Source of the DNA: Chamaea fasciata
Taxonomy: Eukaryota > Chordata > Aves > Passeriformes > Sylviidae
Length of the DNA stretch: 64,000 nucleotides
Assembly: GCA_029207755.1 (NCBI GenBank)
Contig: JARCOQ010000001.1
Coordinates: 92,615,637 to 92,679,636 of the forward strand
Direction of reading: 5' to 3'
The translations under genes were made by a program, and so were the position numbers. Shown here piece after piece: positions 46,848 to 59,267 of this stretch. The notes beneath the pieces are model-generated. The model saw only the letters and a program-made list of their open reading frames with translations, searched no databases and was not told where the DNA came from. Each line of letters opens with the position of its first letter. Position 1 is the first letter of the stretch.

Positions 46848-47540
46848 GTAACATCTCTGTCAGCGACATGGATGGTGGGATTGAGTGCACCCTCTATCTG
46901 CAAGTGTGCTGATGATGCCCAGCTGTTGACATTCTGTGGAGCAGGGATGCCATCCAGAGGGACCTTGGCAGACTTTTAAGAGGTGGGTCTTTGCAAACCT
47001 CATGGAGTTCAACAAGACCAAGGAATAGCTTTCAAAGTGTTTGCAAGGTCCTTGGGTTGGGGCATTTGCAAGAACAAGTACTGAGTGGAGAACGGATTGA
47101 GAGCATCCCTGAGGAGAAGGACTTGGGGGTATTTGTTGATTAGAAGCTCGAGACGGCCTGAACTTCCAGCTCAGAAAGCCAAGACTGTCCTGGGCTGCAC
47201 CAAGAGCAGCGCAGCCAGCAGAGCAAAGGGAGGTGATCTTCCCACAATACTCTGCTCTTGTGGACCTTACCCAGAGTCCTGTGTTCATCTCTTTGGCCCC
47301 CAACGAACCTCTTGGAGTGAGTCCAGAAGAGAGCCACAAGGAAAATCAGAGGTCTGGAGCACCTCTTGTAGAAGACAGACAGGCTGAGAAAGTTGGGGAT
47401 CTTCACCTTGGAGAAGAGAAGGCTCCAGGGAGACCTTATGGCAGCTTCCCAGTGCCTGAAATGGGCCTACAAGAAAGCTGGAGAAGGATTTTTTACAAGA
47501 GCATCTAGTGACAGGACAAGTAAATGAAGGAATAACTCTC
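46848..47540 (+). mobile_element. CR1 LINE internal fragment (reverse transcriptase 3' part)
   Basis: The copy begins in the reverse-transcriptase part of CR1 ORF2: ATGGATGGTGGGATTGAGTG, then GTGTGCTGATGATGCC, the equivalent of the FADD active-site box. It continues through GATGCCATCCAGAGGGACCT, ATTGAGAGCATCCCTGAGGA, CACCTCTTGTAGAAGACAGA and GGAGAAGAGAAGGCTCC to about GTGACAGGACAAG. Frameshifts and stops break the frame, for example TGAT-type shifts around the active-site box and a TAG where CR1 has GAT-GAG. The copy stops before the 3' untranslated region and octamer tail, which is unusual because CR1 copies are normally truncated at the 5' end. It is an inactive fossil. Confidence 0.95.
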
Positions 47541-48600
47541 AAAGTGTTCACAAGCTTTGGAAGAACTGTATGTGATTTTGCATATGGCTCGAGAAATTAT
47601 TGATAGGTTTTCAGACAATGTTATGATTCATAATCCCATTGTTGGAATGTCTAAGTTTGATTTGTGCTGCTTAGAATTATTTTGAAACAAGGGTGCTGTT
47701 AGGAATACCTCTTGTACAAAAGCCCTGAATAAGGATGAATTTCATCCAGTCTGAATGTCATAAAAAATCAATTTCTGTCTTTTTTCTGCCCTCAAAAATT
47801 CCTGATTTCCTGGTAACTCGTCAGCTTATTCTTTTAATCACTAGACAGTATGGAGGGGCCTAGAATATTTCCCCATCCCCATAGGCATTTTCACAGTGCA
47901 GCTGTTGATCATGTGAACATATTCATGTTTCCTTCACAGCTGACACCCTGCAAATGTCTGGCATGCCTGGAGATGGCAAACATGTGTTCAGAGCAAAAGG
48001 AGCTCTCTTCTTATATGAATAGCATGTCAATTTTTTTGAGGGTTAGGGAATTTGAAGGGAAAATAAGGATTTCTTCAATTGCATTAAGACAATACAGTTT
48101 ATCAGTGAATAAAAAAGTATTTTCTGCTGAGATATGGATCTAAGAATACAGACAACCGAAAACCAATTAACTTTCTTTGTTTCTATTCCCTTATAAGTAA
48201 AGGTTTCAGAGCAATAAAGTTAAATGTTTCACAGATTTAAAATTTTTAGCTTATCTCACCTCATTTTTTTTTAAGAGATGCCTCTTTAAAACTCTTTTGC
48301 TGTGAAGTTTAATAAATTTTTGACAGCTGTCAGACAAGGGATGTGCTGAGAATGCTGCCTATCACACTGACCAACCGTGTCACTGCTTCTTTGTTCTTCC
48401 ATCTGTCTGTCTTTTTCTGTTTCTCATTTTTTGTCCCACTCTATTACTGCAAGTGCCTTTCAGACAAGTAGCATTTTTTTGCAAGGTGTTTTGTACAACA
48501 CCTACACAATTGCTCCTGATGCATGTCATCCACTTGTGTTTTTTCTAGTTATTCAATTCTCTTTTCTAGCTAAAAAAATCCTACAGAGTAAAAGGAGATC
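47541..48600. other. No gene seen
   Basis: AT-rich DNA following the CR1 copy. A 97-codon plus frame (47850-48143) is unrecognised. Confidence 0.55.
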
Positions 48601-49040
48601 AACCCCCTACAAAACCAAATATATGAAATCGCATATGAATGCAATTATAATTTTGACAAGAGTCTAAAATGTTCAAAGCAGAATCTCCAAGGCATTAACT
48701 TCTGTCAGTGCTTGCTTCTTCACTAAAGCAGAGCTCATGCCTTTATGCGAGAATTGAACAATCCAGTCAACTAATTAACTATGCCTTCTGTCATTTTTTT
48801 GAGCCCTTTCATTTGAGGGTGCATGAATGTTTCCCTCTGTAACCTAGTGAACCTTATATAAGACAGTGCATTGTCATTTAAGCTAATCTAACCATATTAT
48901 TTTCTCTGTTTAAGGAAATAAGGCTACAAGGACACATTTATTGCATATCAAATTATTCAGATCTTTTGTCTTCAGCAAAGCTCATTTTAACAAAATCTGA
49001 TAAAGGAATAAATGTGTAATGATGAGTAAAATAATGCGTA
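48601..49040. promoter_or_regulatory. Candidate AT-rich noncoding regulatory segment
   Basis: Repeat-free and frame-poor, with CATATGAATGCAATTATAATTTTG, CAACTAATTAACTATG and CATTTAAGCTAATC-type homeodomain and octamer-like cores. Conservation was not testable. Confidence 0.2.
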
Positions 49041-50173
49041 CTGGATAGAGATGACATATCTAATTTTAATGTTAATGGACTTAGTACCAGCTGACAGACA
49101 GTTATGCTTCTGTATTCTGCATTGCATAAATCACCTGACACAATTTGTTAGGCTTAGATGCCAGCAAAGTGGACATCTGTGTTTGAAGTAAAACCTTAGG
49201 ACACATATCTGTTCCCACAATCTTCTTTTCATTTGGTAATACACGATCCACAACCACCACTGAACTACTGATCCTTCTCCATTTTTTTCAACAGGAAGGA
49301 TCAGGTCTATTGTTGGCTTTCTGCTTGCCCACTGCCTTGCCCATCCTTTTTGGTACTTCTCACAGCAGTCCTCTCTGGCTGCTCCAGGCAGTGAGATAAC
49401 TGACTGCTTTGTAACTGTACCCTCTACCTCCTTGAATTGTGAAGGTGTACCATCCTTGCTACTACTGCTCTGAGGATGTATTCTTATCCTATTCTAATGA
49501 GGCTATTAAAGACAAAATGAGCCTTAATATCTGGGAATAGTATTTTATTTTAGCCATATAAGGCACATAGGTATATGGACAAGTGGATTGTCTCTACAGT
49601 GAATGTCTTGTCCTCAGAGCCATTGTCTTGGAAATAGTCCTTGATATTTCAACCAGTATTTCCCCATTTCCTAGGTGTATTATATTTGTCAGATGCAACT
49701 GAACTTCAGACTGGTTGGTTTCTAAACATTGTGGTTTGCTGTAGGACCCCAAAGATATAGGGAAATTGATTTTGACCATTTGCAAAATGTTGTATTTTGC
49801 TAAAATATTTTTTTAAAAACCCAATCAAATGCAAAATCAAAGAACCCAAACCCTACCACTTCCAATCCCAACCAGCTTTCAGTATTAGAAACAAAGCACA
49901 GTTCTTCTCTTAAACTATGTGAGAAATTACATTAGTTTCTTGCAGGTTGCAGTTTTAGAAAGGGAGAGAAAAGAATGGTAGAGAGCTGTCAGTCACTGAA
50001 TGAAAAGTCCTCTTTCATACATAAAAGTTCATTGAGAATAAACCACACGAATTTTACCAAGTCACTGTGAAGCAGAAAGAGCAACTGAAAAGTAGCTCTG
50101 TAGAGTATAGATAGTGATTGTTTTGTTTAATTTCAATTAAATTCTTTTAAACAGCAGCATGATGGAAGTATAA

Positions 50174-50174
<1 letters not shown>
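49041..50174. other. No gene seen
   Basis: AT-rich DNA, nothing recognised. Confidence 0.6.

Positions 50175-50229
<55 letters not shown>
50175..50229. repeat. TA dinucleotide microsatellite, about 27 units
   Basis: An uninterrupted TA run of about 55 bp. It is the longest pure microsatellite in the window and a likely length polymorphism. Confidence 0.95.
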
Positions 50230-50235
<6 letters not shown>

Positions 50236-50616
50236 TACTGTATATACTAACATGTTAGGACTGATCTATCTGTTGTTTGGCAGAATGTAAAATCCAAAAT
50301 ATACATTTTGGTATTTCACTGTGAAATGCATACCTACCTTCTTATATATTTTTATAAAATAATATATTAATCTTTTAACAAAATACATATTTATACCTTC
50401 ATAAACAAATAAATAAACAAACTTATTTAAGACATGAGACCTGGTCTTACAAAACTCTTGTTTGTATGTCCCATCTTTCTTAAATCATATCATAGCTTTG
50501 AGGGAAAAACTGTATACAACTGAGAATTCGGAGATTTGAACAAGTCAGCAATAATAAGACAGTTTAATGTTGTGCATTATTGAGCTAGAATGAAAATAAA
50601 TGTCAGCTGAATAATA
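50230..50616. other. AT-rich flank, no gene seen
   Basis: Very AT-rich DNA including a short AAATAAAC repeat at about 50404-50421. Nothing else was seen. Confidence 0.6.
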
Positions 50617-50656
50617 AAACATAAATAAAAATAAAAAATAATAATAAAAATAAAGA
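50617..50656. repeat. A-rich AATA/AAATA repeat
   Basis: Imperfect AAATAAAAATAAAAAATAATAATAAAAATAAA. Simple sequence. Confidence 0.85.
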
Positions 50657-53600
50657 TCAGCAAGTCCCACCCACACACTAGTGCATGAAAGTGAGTGAAG
50701 TAGAGAGGACAGCACTTCCCACAATGTAACCCAGGAAGGGGTCACTGCTTCACACTACATTCTACTTCTGACAAGTCATTTGATAACATTGTGATTCAGG
50801 ATCATATGCATTCCTTTCTGTACATTAACATACTATGATCTGCTAAGCTTTAAAAAAAGTTCTGCTGTGTTTCTTTTTGTCCATTTCTTACTATTTTGTA
50901 TCAAGAGGGATAGAACATTTTATACAGATTCATCAGGGAAAGAGCTGTTTTTCTTTAAGGAGATGATCATGATCAGGTTGTCCAGGAATTTTTGTGTTCA
51001 CAGAAACAGCACTTCTCAGCTTGTGTCTCTATGGGATGAACTACACTGTGCATCGTCTTCACCTTTGTGAGGTTGTTACCTTCACCTCCCCCTGTCACTA
51101 GCCTCAAGGCACATGTTGTCTCATATCTACATGCATTCTGTCATGTCTCATTCTTTGAATAAAACCCATGTTTGGAAGATGGGAAGTGAAGGCCAGGACT
51201 GAATTCTGTAGAAACGCATAGAGGAGGCACTCCTTATGCTAATTTTCCCCTTCCTGCATTCGAATGGTGGCTGTAGGAAGCAGCTGCCTTGATTCCATTT
51301 GTGCAAGTCTCTGATTATAGATAACATCTTGCAGGCAATAACACATTCAGTTCTAACTTTATGGAAGCAGATTCTATCTACTGCAGCAGGTGTAGCATGT
51401 ATTCAGCAACAGGACCATGAAGCAGCTTGGATGGACTGCAGCTGGGTACTCCAAAATTTGTAACACTGTGAGAGATGGAACTTTGCCTTCAAAATTTCTC
51501 ATTTTTCCCTCTAGGTCTGTTGTGGTGAGAATTGCTGCTCTCTGGAAGAATTTGAATTAATGTCAGGGCATGGCGCTTTTCTTTATGCATCCTCTGTTTG
51601 GAAAAGGCTACTAAACCTTTCTAGTGAAATGAATACATATCAGTATTTTTACACAAATACACTTCTCAAAGAAGTGCGTTTGCCATTTGAACTACTGCTT
51701 AAGAAACCTCTTCAGTACCTATTAGCAACTGTAAAGACTCAAGAACTTAGAGTCAAGAGCTGAATTTTCACAATTCAAACCTGGAGCTTCTTGATTAAAA
51801 TGTGTTTCAATATAAAAGAAATCTGCAGTGTCTGACCCACAATGACTGTGTTTTTGAAGGCTTGATTTGCTTATCACCTAAACTTGCTTTTGTCTTTGCT
51901 TGTTTTTAGGTGAGAGAATGCACTATGGTTCTGTAAATCCTTTGTAGACTGCTCTTCTGTGACAAGTTAATGTTATTGCTGCCGGCCCAATGGCACAAGT
52001 TGAATGCCATGCTAATGTCTGGTAATGTCTGATAATGGTGAAGATCAAGACATAGGAAAATCTCAGTTCAGAACCTCATATAGGCAATGTATCCAGTCCT
52101 GGGATCCATATACGTCACATTCCTTTGTGACTTTGCTGTGAATCTTCAGGGGAGCTGCACAATATTTGGGTTATTTGTAGAGTACCTTGAGAGACAGAAT
52201 ATTACCTATTCAGAGGGAAGAATTCTGATCCCCACTTTGTTCTGCACTGGCAAAGTGCTTTCTTCCCATGACACATCTACTCTCTTTTGCTTCAATTTTT
52301 ACTTAGCAGACTATGACTTTGCTGCTGAGACCTGTGACACAGTTAGCTGGTGCAGGGCAATTTGGGATGCAAAGAACAAAATTTTCCTGCCTTCTGTTTT
52401 CAAGTAAGTCAGGTCACTGACAGTGCCACTGCCAATGATGTTCTCTCCTCCGTATTTTTTATACACATGAATATCATACACTTCTATTGGCATTCTTTAG
52501 GAATTAAAATACAGTGTTATAGATAAGTTTATGCCATATTATGTTAACCCTCCCTCTGAGGTCAACAGGGGTATTCACACAAGGAAGGAATCCAGGTCTG
52601 AGCCTTTGATTCCTGTAGCATTCTTCTTTTAACCAAACCAAATATTACTCTGTGCTTAGATTATGTTCAGTTGCAGCTGAGAGATGATTGTTTGTCTTTC
52701 AGATTCCATCCACATGACTATTTTTTCATAACTGATATGGATTAATTTATACTACATGCTCTCAGGACTATGTCATGTGAAAAGTAATATTTAGATAGAC
52801 AAATATCTGACACAAAAAGCATACAACTATCACACACACACGTGCTTAAAAGTCCAAGAAATCACATGTCCCTGGTTGCTTATATCTTTCCCTTTCACTG
52901 TTTGTGTTGGTTTACTTTCAGTAAATACAACTGCAGATCTTTGACCTGTGTCATGTGTCAAATAAGGATAAGAACCCTCAATACAGGAACTCAGTTTACA
53001 AATGTAAATGAGGAAGATGCTTAAATCTCAACAATTTCCTTATATATATCTTGGAACTACCAGATCATGCAGGTGTATGTTCAAGGGGTAACTTGTACGT
53101 ACAAGAACCCATTTATGACAATTAAACAATTTTTGTGTGGAAACTAAAATAAGTTTAAGGCATGCACTTTGGCATGTACACCCTTTGCCAGAGTAATTGA
53201 TGGAGTGAATATTGAATACCTCATCTAACGGCATTAAAATACAGAACTGCAAAAAATCACTAAAGCAAAGGATTTTATATTATTTTAAACTTACAATATT
53301 TTGTTAGATTCTAACTATTTTGTTCTGTGTGCTGTCTTGCTTAAACCAAATTGAGAAACTAGATTTTTAATTTTTTTTTTTTTGTTACATTGCAAGTGTT
53401 GGGAAAATTGTAACGAGCTAGAGTTTAGATTTGGAAGCATTTAACTACTCAATTTCCATCTGAATTAACATATAATACCATCTTTAATCTTTCCTGTATT
53501 TATCACAGGAATTTTTTTTGCTTGAAAGATATACTTCTGGGAATATATTAATTGTCCTGAGCCATAATATCACTTCTGAAAGGATTAAGTCTTTAAATAT

Positions 53601-56084
53601 TAGAGTTCAGTAGGACTGTTCTTAATCTTTGCTGTAATAATAAATACAGAATGTCAGACCTTTTCAAAGATCCAAATTGGAAACGTCGTTTATCTCACTA
53701 AAATTAAGGGAAGCTCCACATGTGTACATATGAAAGTAGGGAATTGTTATCCCAAATATAGCTTCCAAAGATAATTGGAAAGGATTAATTTACTTCATGT
53801 GGCTTTCAGGGACATGACTAGTCCACTGCGCTCCCAGAAAAAAAGAATTTGGCAGCCTTTTGCTAGTGCTGAATTGTCTTCAAAGTTTGCATTCTCAAAT
53901 TTTTTTTTTGGTGTACGTGACCTTGAAGAAGTGATTCAACCTAAACCCTCAGGTTTTCCCTGTCAGAAGCTTCTTTATATTGGTCCAGACTTTTAATATT
54001 AAATTTTGAATATTAAATTTTCTGTCACTTCATTTATAATATTTGTGGAATAGAATTTCTTTCAATAAGTTATACATGTGTATATCTGTACATGTATAAA
54101 TATAGATACACATCAAGTTTTGGAAGACTCTGTCAATAGAATTAGGCCATGTTATGGTTGGTTCAGATGTATTCTAGCAGATACAGTTTGAGTCAGAGAG
54201 GCTCAGACACAGAGGCTTTTTTCAGTCCTGTGTGGGAAGATGGTCAATGAAGTTTCTGTACTCTTCATCTGCACCCACAGTTTTACCTGAGTTTTATTTC
54301 CCTTGCTTAGATTCTTCCCACTTAAAGCCTCTGGCTCAGCAGTCTAACACTAACCTATTTGTCCATGGTCATTTACTTTCCACTGCATGGATATTCCATA
54401 AAGGTCCTGTGCAAGCAATTCCCTTTCCAGCTAGGAAAGATGTGATATGGTGTAATACCCACATTCACCTGCAGCCATCAATTTTAAGGTGTTATCTCTT
54501 AAAAATAGATGGGATTGAGTGGATGTGCTGTAAAGGAATCAATGGGATATCCACTTTAATGATCTCCTGAGAATGAAGGCATGGTCTGCAGAAATCCAGT
54601 CTGGTGAATGTGCTAACACCATGGTGATTGTGGCAGCTGGACCTCCTGTGAGGTGAGACTCTGCAGAGTCTCTGTGATGTGCTGTTTGTGACTCTGGTTA
54701 GTCCCCTCTCAACAAAGAGGTTCTCTAGAAACAAAATCTCCAGGACCTGTATTTAGACATTGTAGGTTCAGACAGCAGAATTCCATTAGGAAACTGTTCA
54801 TTTCTAGGGTTGCAAGAATATCCAATGATGTGGGAATATCTACTTGTCTGGTTGATGCTGAGGTATGAGCATTCAACTTTTACAGATGCAGATCAGACCT
54901 GGATTAATCCCTTCATTATCGCCTTGTGGGAATCTGCTTGAATGTAGAGAGTAGATTGCTTATGAGCTGATATGGTGGGACATGGAGCCAGCCTCAGCTG
55001 CAGACTCAAGACACCACAAAATAGATCATTTATGATTTTGTGAAGTAGTGTAAAAAAAGAAGGTGACAGCTACACAAGAGGGGCTATAGGGCTGTGAAAG
55101 GAAATCTTTCGACCTATGTAACACCTGCAAAACATCAGTAGGTGATTTAAGATGTTTTTCAGTAGACAAAGATAATTTGGACAGTATATTAATATAATTA
55201 CTTAAGTATTATTGATTAAATGCTGTCATGTATGATACTCAGTTTTAGTTGTGCGGATTTCTTAATCAATGGATTTGTGTATTGCAGAGCCCTATCTTGA
55301 GCTGAAAGCTCAAGAATTAAAAAGAATTTTTAAAAATGTATCTTTTCATTCATAGAACACTGGAGGTTGTGAGGCAGCCAGTTTTGAGGAAATACAGGTG
55401 ACTTTGTTTAGAAAATCTTAGGTGGTGCATGTCCTACACTCCTGCGCAAAAAATGGCTTCATGAAGAATGAGAAATGCTTCAGATCCTCAGAAATCCAGA
55501 TCACCAAGTGCTAGTCATACGCCAGGCTTGTGTGTTACCATGCCATCAGCAAGCCACACTGTCTGGAAAACTGACTGCTGCCTCTTGTTCACTGTAGGGG
55601 CTTCACCTACAGTGTTTCTTCACTCCTGTGGCCACTCCTGGTCTTCTCCTGAGTGCCAGTCTATGAGGCTGGACACTACACTTCCATATTTGTTGCCAAT
55701 GCCCATGACTAAAGTGGCATTTTCATATTTGAGCGCAGTCAAGGCCCCTTAAAGCAGAGAGTTGCAAGTGTGAGAGAGAGATATGTTATTCCCTAATGGC
55801 TTATTACCATCCTATTTGCAATTCAGATCAGCTTGAAATTGACTGAAAATTTTTAAACACATAGCAGGCAGTTTAAACTAATGATTGTCTGGAGGTTCAC
55901 ATCTGACACGAGCTAAGCTTCTGTTCAAAACAAATTGCAAATAATTCCTTCCTTAGAGTCAAAATGTCACTTTTTTACACAGTGCATTGTTGCCAGATTT
56001 TGTCAGTTTCATGAAAAGAAAAGCCACACCAAACCCCACAAAAAACTGCTGAACATTCTGAGTTAGACAGCTGGGTGGCACTGG
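50657..56084. other. No gene seen
   Basis: About 5.4 kb of AT-rich single-copy-looking DNA. Frames reach 112 codons (plus 54232-54570) and 106 codons (plus 52087-52407), without any recognised domain or splice context. A T run lies at about 53368-53382. No repeat family was recognised. Confidence 0.55.
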
Positions 56085-56406
56085 TGTTGGTCCCCATCCC
56101 CCCTCATTTACAATAATGTTCATGTGTGTGTGGATCCCTGCAGGTTGATGGAAAATCTTTCCCCCTGCTCCAACTCCCAACACCCCTCAACCTGCACCGC
56201 GTGCCCTGGGTGTAGCAGCAGGAGGCTGAGCTGCCAAATAAACCTCGCAGGGAATGGGATGACGTGGCCACCAGCATCTCTGTCCCCATAGCTGCCAGGG
56301 TGAATGACAGACTCCTCTTCATCCCAGTCATTCTGCCTTGGCCCTCCTCCCTGTTGTCAGCTTGCCTTGGTCCCACAGTCACAGTCCTGAAGGTGCGCGG
56401 GTGGCT
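56085..56406. other. GC-rich patch next to the solo LTR
   Basis: Local GC content is clearly above the flanks, with C-rich runs on plus, a CGCGTGCCC-type CpG group and a weak acceptor-like CTGTCCCCATAG. A 92-codon frame on minus (56104-56382) has no recognised family. It could be a short regulatory patch or part of an unrecognised repeat. Confidence 0.3.
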
Positions 56407-56412
56407 GTGGTG
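56407..56412. repeat. Target-site duplication, left copy
   Basis: GTGGTG abuts the left end of the LTR. The right copy is ATGGTG at 56913-56918, five of six identical. Six bp is usual for alpharetrovirus/ERVK-like integrases, five for several others; with one mismatch either length is possible. Confidence 0.6.
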
Positions 56413-56912
56413 TGTTGGGATAAGTGAGAGATGGGACTACTGACAGACGTGTTGAAAGGATGATTTATTGCTCTTATCTTCATCAGTCTCAGAGAGGGTG
56501 AGAACATTTTCACATCAGAAGTTAGAGTTACAATGCTTTAAAAAGATTTATTAGCCAATAAACTACTGCCACAAAGTTAGTTACTGTCTTTACACCAATT
56601 GTTAATTGTTTTGTTTTACATGTTTTGTTGCAGCATGGACTTTCTTAACCAATCATATAATGCCACACAAACCTACATTACTACACCTTGTAGCTTCTTA
56701 CTACCTTCATAACTATCTCTGTAGCTAAGGTTTAAAACTTTCCACTACCTAGCTTAACATGTTTCTGCTTAAACTACAAATCTACATTCTTGCTTCTGGT
56801 CTCTAAATCTGGAAGCATCTTCCAAGGTATTAAATTAAACTCTGTATTCATTTGTATGTCTGGACCTGTAGGCACAAGATTTTGGGAGTTTTCTGTGCCT
56901 TGATTTCCCACA
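56413..56912 (-). mobile_element. Solo LTR of an endogenous retrovirus
   Basis: The element is 500 bp. On minus it starts TGTGGGAAATC and ends ATCCCAACA, giving TG...CA ends with a short imperfect inverted repeat (TGTGGGA / TCCCAACA). Near its 3' end on minus are AATAAA at 56468-56463 and another at about 56551-56546, fitting polyadenylation signals, and TGATTGG (an inverted CCAAT) lies in the middle. No gag, pol or env sequence adjoins either side, so the element is a recombination remnant. The overall sequence recalls passerine LTRs, but I cannot name the family. It could contribute a promoter or poly-A site on minus. Confidence 0.85.
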
Positions 56913-56918
56913 ATGGTG
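56913..56918. repeat. Target-site duplication, right copy
   Basis: ATGGTG directly follows the CA end of the LTR and matches GTGGTG on the left with one difference. Confidence 0.6.
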
Positions 56919-58481
56919 TATCATAGGAACGATGAACACTGCACAGTCTGGGAACTGTGTGCACTGATGGACAAGGCTGAGCCTTGTGCTCTTCAGTGGA
57001 AAATGCACGGTGCTGGCACAGAGCTACCTTTTCTTCAGGCCCTGGAGATGTAGTAAAGTGGGCTTAATCCTTCATTGTTTCCATTTTTCACTACCTTGCA
57101 ATGGCTGCTTAAAACAGTATTTCAGAGTTTGAGTTTAATTCCATCAGGGTTTTGAAGACCTTAAGTTTGATGATGATATAAAGGGAAGCTCTTTAAAAAT
57201 GTCCAGTGGGGTGGAAGTGGTGTGTTCAGTTTGTGTTTGAAATTGAGTTTCTCTTGAAAGAAATTACCCATCTGAAGGGACTTGCTGGAGAAATCTTAAT
57301 AACTTGCAATCCCATCTAACTAAATACAAATAAGGAAGTATCTGCTAATTTCTAAAGAGAAAAACCTTATCTAGAGAGAAAAATAGAATCTACTTTTCTT
57401 TGATGGAATCCTTGTGTATTTCTCCTTTGTAGAAGCTAGCCAAAGGGATAAGGTTTGAGACAGTCTCTCCTTTTTTTATCCACAGTCTTACTGGATCAGC
57501 TATGTTTGTTGGATGTTACTTGAATGTCTGTATTACTTAGCTGAATTGAGGCTCTTTTTGGATTTCAAAAAAAGGTTTGTTTTTCAAAAATTGTGACAAT
57601 GAACCATCTTATGTTCATCACACTTCTTGTTCAATTGCTATTTATGTTTTCATCTTGAACTGTGTATTGATATATTTTGTGCAACATTTCATTTCTCAAA
57701 AACTTTTGCATAGCTCATGGTCATACTTAATGTTTTCTCAGTCTCTTTTCCTGCTGAGAAATATTTCTTGAACTGTTGTTAAAATGGTGGTTTGATGGAA
57801 ATTTTCTCATGAGAGAAAGTATGGTTGATTGTCTACTGAAACTAAAATTTTCATTTTCTTCCTGAAAAATGTGTTGGATTAGCTTGATTAAGAATGTCTC
57901 TGTGAGGAAGTGAAAACTGAAGCTAAATGAAAAAAGACTTTTTCTTTGTTAAATGTCAGCTTTCCTGCTACATGGTTATTGCATGTAAAAAAATTGCATT
58001 TCATATGTTTTTTTTGTTTTGTTTTGTTTGAAAGAAGATGGTAAGTATAAAGAACCCCAAATTTCTTAATTTCTTTTCTTAACTTTGTGATCTTTTTTGG
58101 GAATATCTACCTGCTTGAAACTAGCTTTAGGAAAGAGGTGCATATGTGTTACATTTTCCTTATGCCTCCAATATGTACAGTTGAAATGTGATATACTTTG
58201 CATTTAACAAAAACCAGCAACAACAAAGAAAAGGATCAGCTTACAGATTATGTACATGGTTTAGTATAAAATAAGTTTCTGCTTTCAAAATAACCTTTTA
58301 AGTGCCACCTCCTTCCACTATATAAATCTATTTTGTTGGAGAGTAAATTTAAATGCAGTTTGCCCAGCTGCAATTAAATACATGTAATAGAAGTATTGCT
58401 GATTGATTTTAAGGTTATAACTCAAACAAAACTATCTTTCATCTCTGAAGCATGAAAAGCCATTTTTCATCTTTTGATTTG
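56919..58481. other. No gene seen; TTTTG repeat
   Basis: AT-rich DNA. A TTTTG-type run occupies about 58009-58029, followed by a strong but orphan plus-strand donor (GATG/GTAAGT at about 58040). No gene or other repeat was recognised. Confidence 0.55.
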
Positions 58482-59267
58482 CTGGAGGGAAGAAATGTCG
58501 TCCAGAGGGACCTTGATAGGCTTGAGAAATGAGCCCATGAATACCTCAGGAGGTTCAACAAGCCCAAGTACAAAGTCCTGCTCCTGGGTCACAGTAATTC
58601 CCAGCATCAAACCAGCCTGGGGGAAGAATGGATTTGGGGCAGCCTGTACAGAAGGACTTTGGGATACCCGTGGTTGAAATATCGAATATGAGCTGGCAAT
58701 GTACACTTTTAACCCAGGAAGTCAATCACACTCTTCATCAAAGGAAGTTTGGCCTTCAGGTTGAGAGAGATGATTCTGCCTGCTCTACCCTGCCCTTGTG
58801 AGATGCCGCCTGCAGGACTGTGTGCAGTTTTTGGGTGCCCAGTATAAGTACTGTTAGAGCAGATCAAAAAGAGGGTCACAAAATGATTTGCTGCCTGGAA
58901 CACCTCTCCTATGAAGTAAGGCTGTGAACGCCTGGGCTGTTTAGCCTGAAGGACAGAAGGCTCCAGGGAGAACTTATTGTTGCCTTTCAGTATATAAACA
59001 GGGTGTCTTTTCCTGTAGTGACAAGGGTTTAGACTGAAAGAGGGTAGATTTAGATTGAATTAAAGAAGGTTTTTTTTTTTTTTTAAATAGAGTGGTGAGA
59101 GCTGAAATGTTGCTCAGAGAAGCTGTAGATGCTTCATTATCACAAGTGTTCAAGGTCAGGTTGAATGAGACATTTATCAACCCGATCTAGAGAATGTCCC
59201 AGTCCATCATAGGGGGGGTTGACAAGATGATCCTTCCAACCCAGATCATGTAGTGATTCTATGATTC
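58482..59267 (+). mobile_element. CR1 LINE with complete 3' end
   Basis: The copy starts at GCTGGAGGGAAGAAATGTCG, inside the CR1 reverse-transcriptase region, and continues through GTCCAGAGGGACCTTGATAGG, GGAGGTTCAACAAG, GAACACCTCTCCTATGAAGT and GAAAGAGGGTAGATTTAGATTGAAT. It ends with GATGATCCTTCCAACCCAGATCA and the terminal GATTCTATGATTC. It is about 785 bp and 5'-truncated as usual. The frame is broken, and a run of 15 T at 59070-59084 replaces part of the usual AAGAAATTCTTTACTG block. An inactive copy. Confidence 0.95.

Noticed and set aside
46860..47551. Several 88-159-codon frames on both strands
   Set aside because: They lie inside the CR1 copy, and most are antisense or out of frame relative to the ancestral reverse transcriptase.
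50175..50229. CRISPR array or direct-repeat system
   Set aside because: The only regular repeats are simple TA units; there are no spacer-separated repeats anywhere in the window, and the DNA is vertebrate.
56413..56912. Full-length endogenous retrovirus
   Set aside because: Only one LTR is present and no gag, pol or env sequence adjoins it.
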